A stretch of 64,000 nt of DNA. Source: Bosea sp. 29B. GTDB taxonomy: Bacteria; Pseudomonadota; Alphaproteobacteria; Rhizobiales; Beijerinckiaceae. The stretch covers positions 4,741,625 through 4,805,624 of the forward strand of contig NZ_LR733817.1 in the NCBI RefSeq assembly GCF_902506165.1, in the 5' to 3' direction. The notes beneath the pieces are model-generated. The model did not search any database. It was given only the letters and a program-made list of their open reading frames with translations, and had not been told where the DNA came from. Shown here in pieces: positions 26,097-33,280 of this stretch; within the stretch, counting starts at the first letter, position 1, and each line of letters opens with the position of its first letter. Made by a program: the position numbers and the translations under genes.

Positions 26097-27113
26097 ATGG
26101 GCATCTCGCGACGGCATCTGCTGGCCGGTTCCGGGGCAATCGCAGCGAATGGATGGGTGCGGACGGCCAGTGCCGAATGGCAGCCGAGCCCGCGCTATCC
26201 GGACCCGGCGGTGCGGGCGCTCGATCCGAGCTTTGCCAAGTACATGGTCTTCTTCGCCGCGGTGGAGCGCATCGCCACCGGCGAGACCCGCTACACCGAA
26301 GGCCCGGTCTGGTTCGGCGACGGGCGCTATCTGCTCTGGACCGACATCCCCAACAACCGCATCCTGAAATGGGAGGAGGAAACCGGCGCGGTCAGCATCT
26401 TCCGGCGGCCGGCGAATTACGCCAACGGCCTGACGCGGGATCGCCAGGGCCGGTTGGTCGCCGCCGAGCATGGCCGGCGCGTCACCCGCACCGAGCATGA
26501 CGGCAGCGTCACAGTGCTGATCGACAGCTATGACGGCAAGAAACTGAACTCGCCCAATGATGTCGTCGCCGCCTCGGATGGCGCGATCTGGTTCACCGAT
26601 CCGCCTTTCGGCATCTCCGGCCATTATTCCGGCGACAAGGCGACGCCCGAGCTTCCCAACAACGTCTATCGTGTGGACCCGTCGGGCAAGGCGAGCGTCG
26701 TCGCCAGCGACGTCACCGCGCCCAATGGCCTTTGCTTCTCGCCGGGCGAGAAGAAGCTTTACATCGTCGATTCCTTTTCGAAGCCGGTGAGCATCCGCGT
26801 CTACGACGTCGTCGACGGCGGCACGAACCTCGCCAACGGCTCGGTGTTCTTCAGCTGCGGGGAGGGCGAGGCCCCCGACGGCATCCGCTGCGATGTCGAC
26901 GGCAATCTCTGGTGCGCCTATGGCGCTGTGAAGGAAGGCATGGACGGCGTGCTGGTGCTGTCGCCCGAGGGCAAGCGCATTGGCGCGATCGCTCTGCCGG
27001 AGCGGGCGGCAAACCTCTGCTTCGGCGGCCCCAAGCGCAACCGGCTGTTCATGGTCACCGGTCGCGGCGTCTATTCGCTCTACGTCAACACGCAGGGCGT
27101 CCCCGGCGGCTGA
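26097..27113 (+). CDS. Tat-exported SMP-30/gluconolactonase-like protein
   Basis: Six-bladed propeller lactonase family protein (338 aa). The N-terminus GISRRHLLAGSGAIAANGW is a twin-arginine signal ending near ASA (residue 23), so it acts in the periplasm. Candidate metal ligands of the family are visible: Glu in RYTEGPVWF, Asn/Asp in NSPNDVVAA and Asp in APDGIRCDVDGNLW. It likely hydrolyses a lactone of unknown structure. It is transcribed divergently from the B12 mutase operon, so the two may share regulation. ATG 26097 is chosen for the GGGAGGG site; an upstream frame to 26076 lacks one. Confidence 0.87.
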   Translation: MGISRRHLLAGSGAIAANGWVRTASAEWQPSPRYPDPAVRALDPSFAKYMVFFAAVERIATGETRYTEGPVWFGDGRYLLWTDIPNNRILKWEEETGAVSIFRRPANYANGLTRDRQGRLVAAEHGRRVTRTEHDGSVTVLIDSYDGKKLNSPNDVVAASDGAIWFTDPPFGISGHYSGDKATPELPNNVYRVDPSGKASVVASDVTAPNGLCFSPGEKKLYIVDSFSKPVSIRVYDVVDGGTNLANGSVFFSCGEGEAPDGIRCDVDGNLWCAYGAVKEGMDGVLVLSPEGKRIGAIALPERAANLCFGGPKRNRLFMVTGRGVYSLYVNTQGVPGG

Positions 27114-27223
27114 ACGACCGCGCCGGGCGCCAGCATCCCGCCGCGCTCCCTAGGATAAGCAGCGGTTGCAACTAAGCGGCCGGCGCCCGACGTGATCGTC
27201 GGTTGCGGGGACATTTGATCGAC

Positions 27224-27245
27224 AACGGGCTCTTCGGGGCCCGTT
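27224..27245 (+). terminator. Hairpin downstream of the SMP-30 gene
   Basis: AACGGGC (27224-27230) and GCCCGTT (27239-27245) form a 7-bp stem with an 8-nt loop, followed by TCCGTTTCC. It lies about 110 bp after the lactonase stop and before the paa operon. The T-run is interrupted, so it is a moderate candidate. Confidence 0.45.
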
Positions 27246-27339
27246 TCCGTTTCCGAAGTGGCGTTGACCGGCATGCCTGGCCAGCCGCGACAATGCGTCA
27301 GGACAGTTGATCTCCACTGGAATTCGTGCAATTAAATGA

Positions 27340-27353
27340 CCGACCGGTCGGTT
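27340..27353. promoter_or_regulatory. Palindromic operator upstream of paaJ, probable PaaR-type TetR site
   Basis: ACCGACCGGTCGGT is a perfect 14-bp palindrome, 37 bp before the TTG start of paaJ. A second copy with the same flank (TGACCGACCG) lies at 38589-38602 in the other paa intergenic region. A TetR-family gene sits in the paa cluster at 35348. TetR-family regulators of phenylacetate genes are known to bind dyads of this kind and to release them on phenylacetyl-CoA; the assignment here is inferred from position and repetition. Confidence 0.65.
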
Positions 27354-27390
27354 GATAAAAAAGAAACGACGGATTTCGGGGAGAGGCACC

Positions 27391-28596
27391 TTGGCGGACG
27401 CTTTCATCTGCGATGCGGTTCGCACGCCCGTCGGCCGCTATGGCGGGGCGCTTTCAAGCGTCCGTGCCGACGATCTCGCGGCGATCCCTCTTGCGGCGCT
27501 GATGCAGCGCAATCCGTCAGTCGACTGGGCCGGTGTCGACGATGTCATTTTTGGCTGCGCCAACCAGGCAGGCGAAGACAATCGCAATGTGGCGCGCATG
27601 GCAGTGCTGTTGTCCGGACTGCCGGTCGAGGTTCCCGGCACCACGGTCAATCGGCTCTGTGGCTCGGGTCTCGATGCGCTCGGGCTCGCCGCTCGCTCGA
27701 TCCGCGCCGGCGATTGCGAGTTGATGCTCGCCGGCGGCGTCGAGAGCATGTCGCGCGCGCCCTTCGTGATGCCGAAAGCCGACGCCGCCTTCTCGCGCGC
27801 CAATGCGGTCTACGACACCACGATCGGCTGGCGCTTCGTCAATCCGAAGCTGAAGAAGGCCTACGGCATCGATTCCATGCCCGAGACGGCCGACAATGTC
27901 GCCGCCGATTTCGGCGTCTCGCGCGCTGACCAGGATGCGTTCGCGCTGCGCAGCCAGCAGCGCTGGGCCGCGGCGCAAGCTGCCGGCCGCTTCGCCGACG
28001 AGATGGCGCCGGTCTCCGTGCCACAGAAGAAGGGCGATGCCATCATCGTCGATCGCGACGAGCATCCGCGCCCGGACGTAACGCTGGAGCAATTGGCGAA
28101 GCTCAAGGGCGTCAACGGCCCCGATCTCAGCGTCACCGCCGGCAATGCCTCGGGTGTCAATGACGGCTCGGCGGCGCTGATCGTGGTGAGCGAGAAGGCG
28201 GCGAAGGCGAACGGCCTGACGCCGCGCGCCCGCGTCATCGCCATGGCGGCGGCCGGCGTTGCACCGCGTATCATGGGCATCGGCCCGGTGCCGGCGGTGC
28301 GCAAGGTGCTGCAGCGCGCTGGGCTGGAGCTCGCGCAGATGGACGTGATCGAGCTGAACGAGGCCTTCGCGGCGCAGGGGCTGGCGGTGTTGCGCGAGCT
28401 CGGCCTGCCGGACGATGCCCCGCAGGTGAACCCCAATGGCGGCGCGATCGCGCTCGGCCATCCGCTGGGGGCGAGCGGCGCCCGGCTGGCGACGACGGCG
28501 ATGTGGCAACTCCAGCGTAGCGGCGGGCGTTTTGCCCTGTGCACGATGTGCGTTGGCGTCGGGCAGGGAATTGCAGTGATCCTCGAGCGCGTCTGA
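27391..28596 (+). CDS. paaJ: 3-oxoadipyl-CoA thiolase
   Basis: Thiolase (401 aa) that cleaves 3-oxoadipyl-CoA to succinyl-CoA and acetyl-CoA, the last step of phenylacetate degradation (and of the beta-ketoadipate route, where it is called PcaF). Nucleophile Cys90 is in [12 protein letters not shown], His in [12 protein letters not shown] and the second Cys in [10 protein letters not shown]. The start is TTG 27391, preceded by GGGAGAGG, giving the family-typical [19 protein letters not shown]-terminus. The upstream TTG 27352 lies inside the operator and is rejected. It is the first gene of the paa epoxidase operon. Confidence 0.92.
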   Translation: MADAFICDAVRTPVGRYGGALSSVRADDLAAIPLAALMQRNPSVDWAGVDDVIFGCANQAGEDNRNVARMAVLLSGLPVEVPGTTVNRLCGSGLDALGLAARSIRAGDCELMLAGGVESMSRAPFVMPKADAAFSRANAVYDTTIGWRFVNPKLKKAYGIDSMPETADNVAADFGVSRADQDAFALRSQQRWAAAQAAGRFADEMAPVSVPQKKGDAIIVDRDEHPRPDVTLEQLAKLKGVNGPDLSVTAGNASGVNDGSAALIVVSEKAAKANGLTPRARVIAMAAAGVAPRIMGIGPVPAVRKVLQRAGLELAQMDVIELNEAFAAQGLAVLRELGLPDDAPQVNPNGGAIALGHPLGASGARLATTAMWQLQRSGGRFALCTMCVGVGQGIAVILERV

Positions 28597-28624
28597 CGCG
28601 CAAACCGGAACAGGAGGCGAGCCG

Positions 28625-29629
28625 ATGTATGCCCAGATGGTCAAGACCGAGGCGAAGCGGGTCCGCAGCCTCGACGAGATGGAGCCGCAGGAGCGCGCCT
28701 TCCAGGAGCGCATCGACGCCGGCCAGAAGATCGAGCCGAAGGAGTGGATGCCGGAGGATTATCGCAAGACGCTGATCCGGCAGATCAGCCAGCACGCCCA
28801 TTCCGAGATCGTCGGCCAACTTCCGGAAGGCAACTGGATTACACGTGCGCCGACCCTGGAGCGCAAGGCCATCCTGCTCGCCAAGGTGCAGGACGAGGCC
28901 GGCCATGGCCTCTACCTCTACTGCGCGGCGGAGACGCTCGGCATTAGCCGCGACCAGATGTACGAGCAGCTCCATTCCGGCAAGGCGAAATACTCCTCGA
29001 TCTTCAACTATCCGACGCTGAGCTGGGCCGATATCGGCGCGATCGGCTGGCTGGTCGATGGTGCCGCGATCATGAACCAGGTGCCGCTGCAGCGCTGCTC
29101 CTACGGGCCTTACGCCCGCGCGATGGTGCGCATCTGCAAGGAGGAGAGCTTCCACCAGCGCCAGGGCTTCGACATCATGACCGTGCTCAGCAAGGGCACG
29201 CCGGAGCAGAAGGCGATGGCGCAGGACGCGCTCGACCGCTGGTGGTGGCCGTCTTTGATGATGTTCGGCCCCTCGGACGATGCCTCCGTGCATTCGGCCC
29301 AGTCGATGGCCTGGAACATCAAGCAGGATTCCAATGACGAGCTGCGCCAGAAATTCGTCGACCAGACCGTGCCGCAGGCCAAGTATCTCGGCCTCACCGT
29401 CCCCGATCCCGTGCTGAAGTGGAACGAGGAAAAGGGCGGCCATGACTTCGGCGAGCCGGACTGGACCGAGTTCTTCGCGGTGATCGCCGGCGAGGGCCCA
29501 TGCAATCGCGAGCGGCTAGAGGCGCGCCGCAAGGCCTGGAACGACGGTGCCTGGTTCCGCGACGGGCTGACCGCCCATGCGAGCAAGCAGGCGGCGCGGC
29601 GCCAGGCCTCGCGCATCGCTGCCGAGTAA
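28625..29629 (+). CDS. paaA: 1,2-phenylacetyl-CoA epoxidase, catalytic subunit A
   Basis: Diiron catalytic subunit (334 aa) of the multicomponent oxygenase that epoxidises phenylacetyl-CoA. Ligand residues of the ferritin-like four-helix bundle are visible: Glu61 (HSEIV), ExxH at Glu91-His94 (DEAGH) and ExxH at Glu174-His177 (ESFH). SDs such as AGGAGGCGAG before ATG 28625 are strong. It works with PaaB, PaaC and the reductase PaaE; PaaD helps cofactor assembly. Length and sequence match the family. Confidence 0.97.
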   Translation: MYAQMVKTEAKRVRSLDEMEPQERAFQERIDAGQKIEPKEWMPEDYRKTLIRQISQHAHSEIVGQLPEGNWITRAPTLERKAILLAKVQDEAGHGLYLYCAAETLGISRDQMYEQLHSGKAKYSSIFNYPTLSWADIGAIGWLVDGAAIMNQVPLQRCSYGPYARAMVRICKEESFHQRQGFDIMTVLSKGTPEQKAMAQDALDRWWWPSLMMFGPSDDASVHSAQSMAWNIKQDSNDELRQKFVDQTVPQAKYLGLTVPDPVLKWNEEKGGHDFGEPDWTEFFAVIAGEGPCNRERLEARRKAWNDGAWFRDGLTAHASKQAARRQASRIAAE

Positions 29630-29656
29630 CGCGCCGCCAGCGGAAGGAGCGAAACG

Positions 29657-29941
29657 ATGTCCAGCGAATGGCCCCTCTGGGAGGTCTTCATCCGCGGCCA
29701 GCACGGCCTCAACCACCGGCATGTCGGCAGCCTGCACGCGCCCGACGCCGAGATGGCGATCCTCAATGCCCGCGACGTCTATACGCGCCGCAATGAGGGC
29801 GTGAGCATCTGGGTGGTGCGTTCGGCGGACATCGTCGCCAGCGCGCCCTCCGACAAGGGCCCGCTGTTCGACCCGGCCAACGCCAAGGTCTACCGGCACC
29901 CGACCTTTTTCGACGTGCCGGACGAAGTGGGGCACATGTGA
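29657..29941 (+). CDS. paaB: 1,2-phenylacetyl-CoA epoxidase, subunit B
   Basis: Small subunit (94 aa) of the epoxidase complex, thought to bridge PaaAC units. The family pattern WPLWEVFIRGQHGLNHRHVGSLHA at the N-terminus, DAEMAILNARDVYTRRNEGVSIWVV and the C-terminal FFDVPDEVGHM are all present. It is preceded by GGAAGGAG and its stop overlaps the start of paaC by one base (TGATG), indicating coupled translation. Confidence 0.96.
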   Translation: MSSEWPLWEVFIRGQHGLNHRHVGSLHAPDAEMAILNARDVYTRRNEGVSIWVVRSADIVASAPSDKGPLFDPANAKVYRHPTFFDVPDEVGHM

Positions 29942-30708
29942 TGATCGCCCCGATCTCTTCCACGGCTGTCGCCGAGTTTGCGCTGCGCATGGGCGACAAT
30001 TGCCTGATCCTCGGCCATCGCAATTCGGAATGGTGCGGCCATGCCCCGGCGCTGGAAGAGGACATCGCGCTTGCCAACACCGCGCTCGACCTGATCGGCC
30101 AGACCCAACTCTGGCTCGGGCTCGCCTGCGAAGCCGAGGGCAAGGGCCGGACATCCGACGAGCTCGCCTTCCTGCGCGATGTCTCGGGCTACCGCAATCT
30201 TCTGCTGGTCGAGCAGCCCAACGGCGATTTCGGCCGCACGCTGATGCGGCAATACCTGTTCGACGCCTGGCATCTGCCGTTGCTGAAGGCGCTGATGGGC
30301 TCGGCCGATGCGCGCATCGCCGCGATCGCCGAGAAGGCTTCGAAGGAGGTCGCTTATCATCTCGAGCGCAGCGCCGATCTGGTCGTCCGCCTCGGTGACG
30401 GCACTGCGGAAAGCCACACCCGCATGCAGGCGGCCGTGGATTTCCTCTGGCCCTATACCGGCGAGATGTTCATCGCCGATGCGCTCGACGAGGAACTGGT
30501 GGCATCGGGCCTCGCGCCGGAGCCGGGCTCCCTGAAGCCCGCCTGGCAGGAGCATGTCAGCCGCACCTTCGCCGATGCGACGCTGAAGGCGCCGGAGAAG
30601 AGCTTTGCCCACAAGGGCGGCCGCCGCGGCGTCCATTCCGAGCATCTCGGCTTCATCCTGGCGGAGATGCAGTTCCTGCAGCGTGCCTATCCCGGCGCCA
30701 GCTGGTGA
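29941..30708 (+). CDS. paaC: 1,2-phenylacetyl-CoA epoxidase, structural subunit C
   Basis: Structural partner (255 aa) of PaaA with the same ferritin-like fold but no working diiron centre in characterised members. Typical elements are FALRMGDNCLILGHRNSEWCGHAPALEEDIALANTALDLIGQ, the RDVSGYRNLLLVEQPNGDF segment and the C-terminal GVHSEHLGFILAEMQFLQRAYPGASW. The start is taken at ATG 29941, overlapping the paaB stop; GTG 29938 directly before it is also possible. Its stop carries the GAGGAGG ribosome site of paaD. Confidence 0.95.
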   Translation: MIAPISSTAVAEFALRMGDNCLILGHRNSEWCGHAPALEEDIALANTALDLIGQTQLWLGLACEAEGKGRTSDELAFLRDVSGYRNLLLVEQPNGDFGRTLMRQYLFDAWHLPLLKALMGSADARIAAIAEKASKEVAYHLERSADLVVRLGDGTAESHTRMQAAVDFLWPYTGEMFIADALDEELVASGLAPEPGSLKPAWQEHVSRTFADATLKAPEKSFAHKGGRRGVHSEHLGFILAEMQFLQRAYPGASW

Positions 30709-30718
30709 GGAGGCGCTG

Positions 30719-31387
30719 ATGGACGCCGCCATGCCAAGGCAATTGCTTGAAAGCGATGCTCATTCCCTTCCCCCCGCTCGCGGTGGGGAAGGGCTAGGGA
30801 TGGGGGGGCGGAAAGCAAGGCTCGACCATTCTTCGATGTTGCACCAAGCGGCACAGCCCCCCACCCAACCCTCCCCACCGCAAGCGGGGGGAGGGCTAGC
30901 CACGCGCCCGGCTGTTGCCGAGATCTGGTCCTGGCTCGGGGAGATTCCCGATCCCGAGATCCCGGTGATCTCGCTGGTCGATCTCGGCATCATCCGTGAT
31001 GTCGCCTGGGCCGATGACCTGCTGGAGGTGACCGTGACCCCGACCTATTCCGGCTGCCCGGCGACCGGTGTCATCAATTTCGAGATCGAGCGCGGCCTGC
31101 GCGAGCACGGCATCGAGAAGCTCGTCCTGAAGCGGCAATTGTCGCCGGCCTGGACCACTGCCTGGATCAGCGCCGAAGGCCGCGCCAAGCTGCGCGACTA
31201 CGGCATCGCCCCGCCGGTCGAGGGCACGGCTGCGTGCGCCGGCGCGCTGGTGCCGCTCGAAGTCTCATGTCCGCGCTGTGACTCGCTCCGGACCGAGCGT
31301 ATCAGCCAGTTCGGCTCGACGCCGTGCAAGGCGCATTTCCGCTGCACCGACTGCCTCGAACCGTTCGACTACTTCAAGAGCATCTGA
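30719..31387 (+). CDS. paaD: 1,2-phenylacetyl-CoA epoxidase, subunit D, with in-frame repeat insertion
   Basis: A 222-aa MIP18-type protein needed for maturation of the epoxidase. The core from about residue 64 is orthodox: EIWSWLGEIPDPEIPVISLVDLGIIRDV, TPTYSGCPAT, and a C-terminal zinc-ribbon-like Cys cluster (CPRC, then PCKAHFRCTDC). Residues about 16-60 are encoded by a dispersed palindromic repeat (30765-30899, 135 nt, exactly 45 codons) that keeps the frame open. This makes the protein about 45 residues longer than usual. ATG 30719 has GAGGAGG upstream; ATG 30836 inside the repeat is an alternative start. Confidence 0.92.
   Translation: MDAAMPRQLLESDAHSLPPARGGEGLGMGGRKARLDHSSMLHQAAQPPTQPSPPQAGGGLATRPAVAEIWSWLGEIPDPEIPVISLVDLGIIRDVAWADDLLEVTVTPTYSGCPATGVINFEIERGLREHGIEKLVLKRQLSPAWTTAWISAEGRAKLRDYGIAPPVEGTAACAGALVPLEVSCPRCDSLRTERISQFGSTPCKAHFRCTDCLEPFDYFKSI
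30765..30899. repeat. GC-rich double-hairpin repeat inside paaD
   Basis: Two stem-loops face each other. The left pairs CCCTTCCCC (30765-30773) with GGGGAAGGG (30785-30793); the right pairs CCCTCCCC (30869-30876) with GGGGAGGG (30888-30895). The flanks CTAGGGATGGGGGGG and CCCCCCACCCAACCC are themselves roughly complementary, so the whole unit can fold into a cruciform. This resembles dispersed intergenic palindromes of Rhizobiales genomes; here it lies within a coding sequence, in frame. Confidence 0.75.
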
Positions 31388-32460
31388 TGGCACGCTTCTT
31401 TCCGCTGGAGGTCGCCGATATCCGCCGCGAGACGCGCGACGCGGTCGTCGTCACGCTCGCGCCGCGGCCTGAGGACCGCGCCGCCTTCGACTTCACGCAG
31501 GGCCAATACCTGACCTTCCGCCGCGACTTCGAGGGTGAGGAGCTGCGCCGCTCCTATTCGATCTGCGCCGGCAAGGATGAGGGCATCCTCAAGGTCGGCA
31601 TCAAGCGCGTCGACGGCGGCGCCTTCTCGACCTGGGCGAACGAGGAGCTGAAGCCCGGCGACGTGGTCGAGGCGATGTCGCCGATGGGCGCCTTCCATGT
31701 GCCGTTGCGACCGGAGGAGAAGCGGCATTATCTCGGCTTCGCCGGCGGCAGCGGCATCACGCCGGTGCTCTCGCTGATCAAGACGACGCTGGCGCGCGAG
31801 CCGAAATCGCGGTTCACGCTGGTCTACGGCAACCGTTCGATCAACTCGATCATGTTCCGCGAGGAGCTGGAGGACATCAAGAACTCCCATCTCGGCCGCT
31901 TCAACGTGGTCCATGTGCTGGAGAGCGAGGCGCAGGAGGTCGAGCTCTTCTCCGGCCGTATCGACGCCGAGAAATGCGCCAGGCTGTTCAAGGGCTGGAT
32001 CAACATCGCCGCCATCGACATGGCCTTCATCTGCGGGCCCGAGCCGATGATGCTGGCGATCGCGGCGGCGCTACGCGAGCATGGCCTGCGCGACGACCAG
32101 ATCAAGTTCGAGCTGTTCGCCTCAGCACCGCGCCGCGGCAAGCATATCGTCAGGACCGCCGCCGACGCCGGCAAGGCCGCGACCTGCACCGCGACGATCA
32201 CGCTCGACGGCATGACTAGGGTGATCGAGATGGCAAAGACCGGGCAGACCATCCTGGAGGCCGCGCTCGGGGCCAGCCTCGATGCGCCCTATGCCTGCAA
32301 GGCGGGTGTCTGCTCGACCTGCCGCGCCATGGTCGTCGAGGGCGAGGTCGAGATGGAGACCAATCACGCTCTCGAAGACTACGAGGTCCGCCAGGGCTAT
32401 GTCCTGACCTGCCAATGCTATCCGCTCTCGGACCGGGTGGTGGTGACCTATGACCAGTAA
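31387..32460 (+). CDS. paaE: 1,2-phenylacetyl-CoA epoxidase, reductase subunit E
   Basis: Electron-transfer component (357 aa) passing electrons from NADPH through FAD and a [2Fe-2S] centre to PaaA. The FAD-binding RRSYSICAG motif (about residue 57), the NAD-binding GFAGGSGITPVLS and CGPEPMM are followed by a C-terminal plant-type ferredoxin domain with Cys ligands in CKAGVCSTCR and a distal Cys in VLTCQCYP. The start overlaps the paaD stop (TGATG) and the end overlaps the next gene by 11 nt. Confidence 0.96.
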   Translation: MARFFPLEVADIRRETRDAVVVTLAPRPEDRAAFDFTQGQYLTFRRDFEGEELRRSYSICAGKDEGILKVGIKRVDGGAFSTWANEELKPGDVVEAMSPMGAFHVPLRPEEKRHYLGFAGGSGITPVLSLIKTTLAREPKSRFTLVYGNRSINSIMFREELEDIKNSHLGRFNVVHVLESEAQEVELFSGRIDAEKCARLFKGWINIAAIDMAFICGPEPMMLAIAAALREHGLRDDQIKFELFASAPRRGKHIVRTAADAGKAATCTATITLDGMTRVIEMAKTGQTILEAALGASLDAPYACKAGVCSTCRAMVVEGEVEMETNHALEDYEVRQGYVLTCQCYPLSDRVVVTYDQ

Positions 32461-33217
32461 CACCGCCGATACCATGCCGCTCGAGGCCTATCTGGCGCAG
32501 GGCGGCAAGCTGACCACGCCCGAGAACGCGCCGCCGCGCTATCGTGGCGAATTGCTCAGGCTGATGGCGACCTTCGTCGACAGCGAGCTCGCCGGGGCCG
32601 CCGGCTTCGCTGACATCATCAATCAGGGCCCGGGCATCAAGGAGCGCATCGCAGCCTCCCGCATCGTGCTGGAGAAGCTCGATCATGCCGAGCGGGTGCT
32701 GGCGGTGATGGGCGAGTTCGGCGCCGACATCTCGCGCTATGCCAATCACCATCCCTGGGCCGAGCGCGTGGCCCGCGACAGCGATCTCGGTGCCGCCCGC
32801 CACGGCGCCGACACGCGGCTCGCCGTGCTGCACTATCCCCTGCAGGGCTGGCTCGATGCGGTCGTGATGAACGTGCTGATGGGCCACGCCGTGGTGATCC
32901 AGATCGAGGAGTTCGCCAGGCTCTCCTACCAGCCCCTCGGCGAGATCTTCCGTGCCATCCTGCCGCGCGAGCGTCGGCACAAGGAGCTCGGCGAGGAGGG
33001 CTTGCGGAAATTGCTGCAGGAGCCGGCCAATCGGCCGCTGGTCGCCGACGCGCTTGCCTATTGGCGCCCGCGCGTCGCGGCGAGCTTCGGCCGCGGCAGC
33101 TCGGCGCATTTCGAGACGCAGAAGAAATTCGGCCTGCGCCATACCGGCAATGCCGAGCTCGCCGCTGCCTGGGAGCGGCAGGTCGACGACGTGCTGCGCA
33201 ATGCCGGCATCGCCTGA
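32450..33217 (+). CDS. PaaA/PaaC-like ferritin-fold protein, extra member of the paa operon
   Basis: A 255-aa protein related to the phenylacetate epoxidase A/C family, but not a standard component of PaaABCDE. One ExxH motif is kept (Glu174-R-R-His177) and Glu46 and Glu153/154 lie where ligands are expected. The first ExxH is replaced by EKLDH (75-79), so a full diiron site is doubtful. It is translationally coupled to paaE (11-nt overlap) and precedes paaZ. It may be a second structural subunit, an accessory factor or an alternative oxygenase component. The family is sure; the role is not. Confidence 0.75.
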   Translation: MTSNTADTMPLEAYLAQGGKLTTPENAPPRYRGELLRLMATFVDSELAGAAGFADIINQGPGIKERIAASRIVLEKLDHAERVLAVMGEFGADISRYANHHPWAERVARDSDLGAARHGADTRLAVLHYPLQGWLDAVVMNVLMGHAVVIQIEEFARLSYQPLGEIFRAILPRERRHKELGEEGLRKLLQEPANRPLVADALAYWRPRVAASFGRGSSAHFETQKKFGLRHTGNAELAAAWERQVDDVLRNAGIA

Positions 33218-33280
33218 CCAGCACTTCCAACCGACGACGGCGCCAAGCCGCACACCGCGATCGACAAGGGATCTCCAGGG

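Noticed and set aside
25888..26139. N-terminal extension of the mutase large subunit to 26139
   Set aside because: It would translate the AT-rich divergent promoter region; ATG 25887 has a good ribosome site and the family-like start.
27352..27390. Earlier TTG start for paaJ at 27352
   Set aside because: It lies within the palindromic operator and lacks a ribosome site, while TTG 27391 has GGGAGAGG upstream and gives the family N-terminus.
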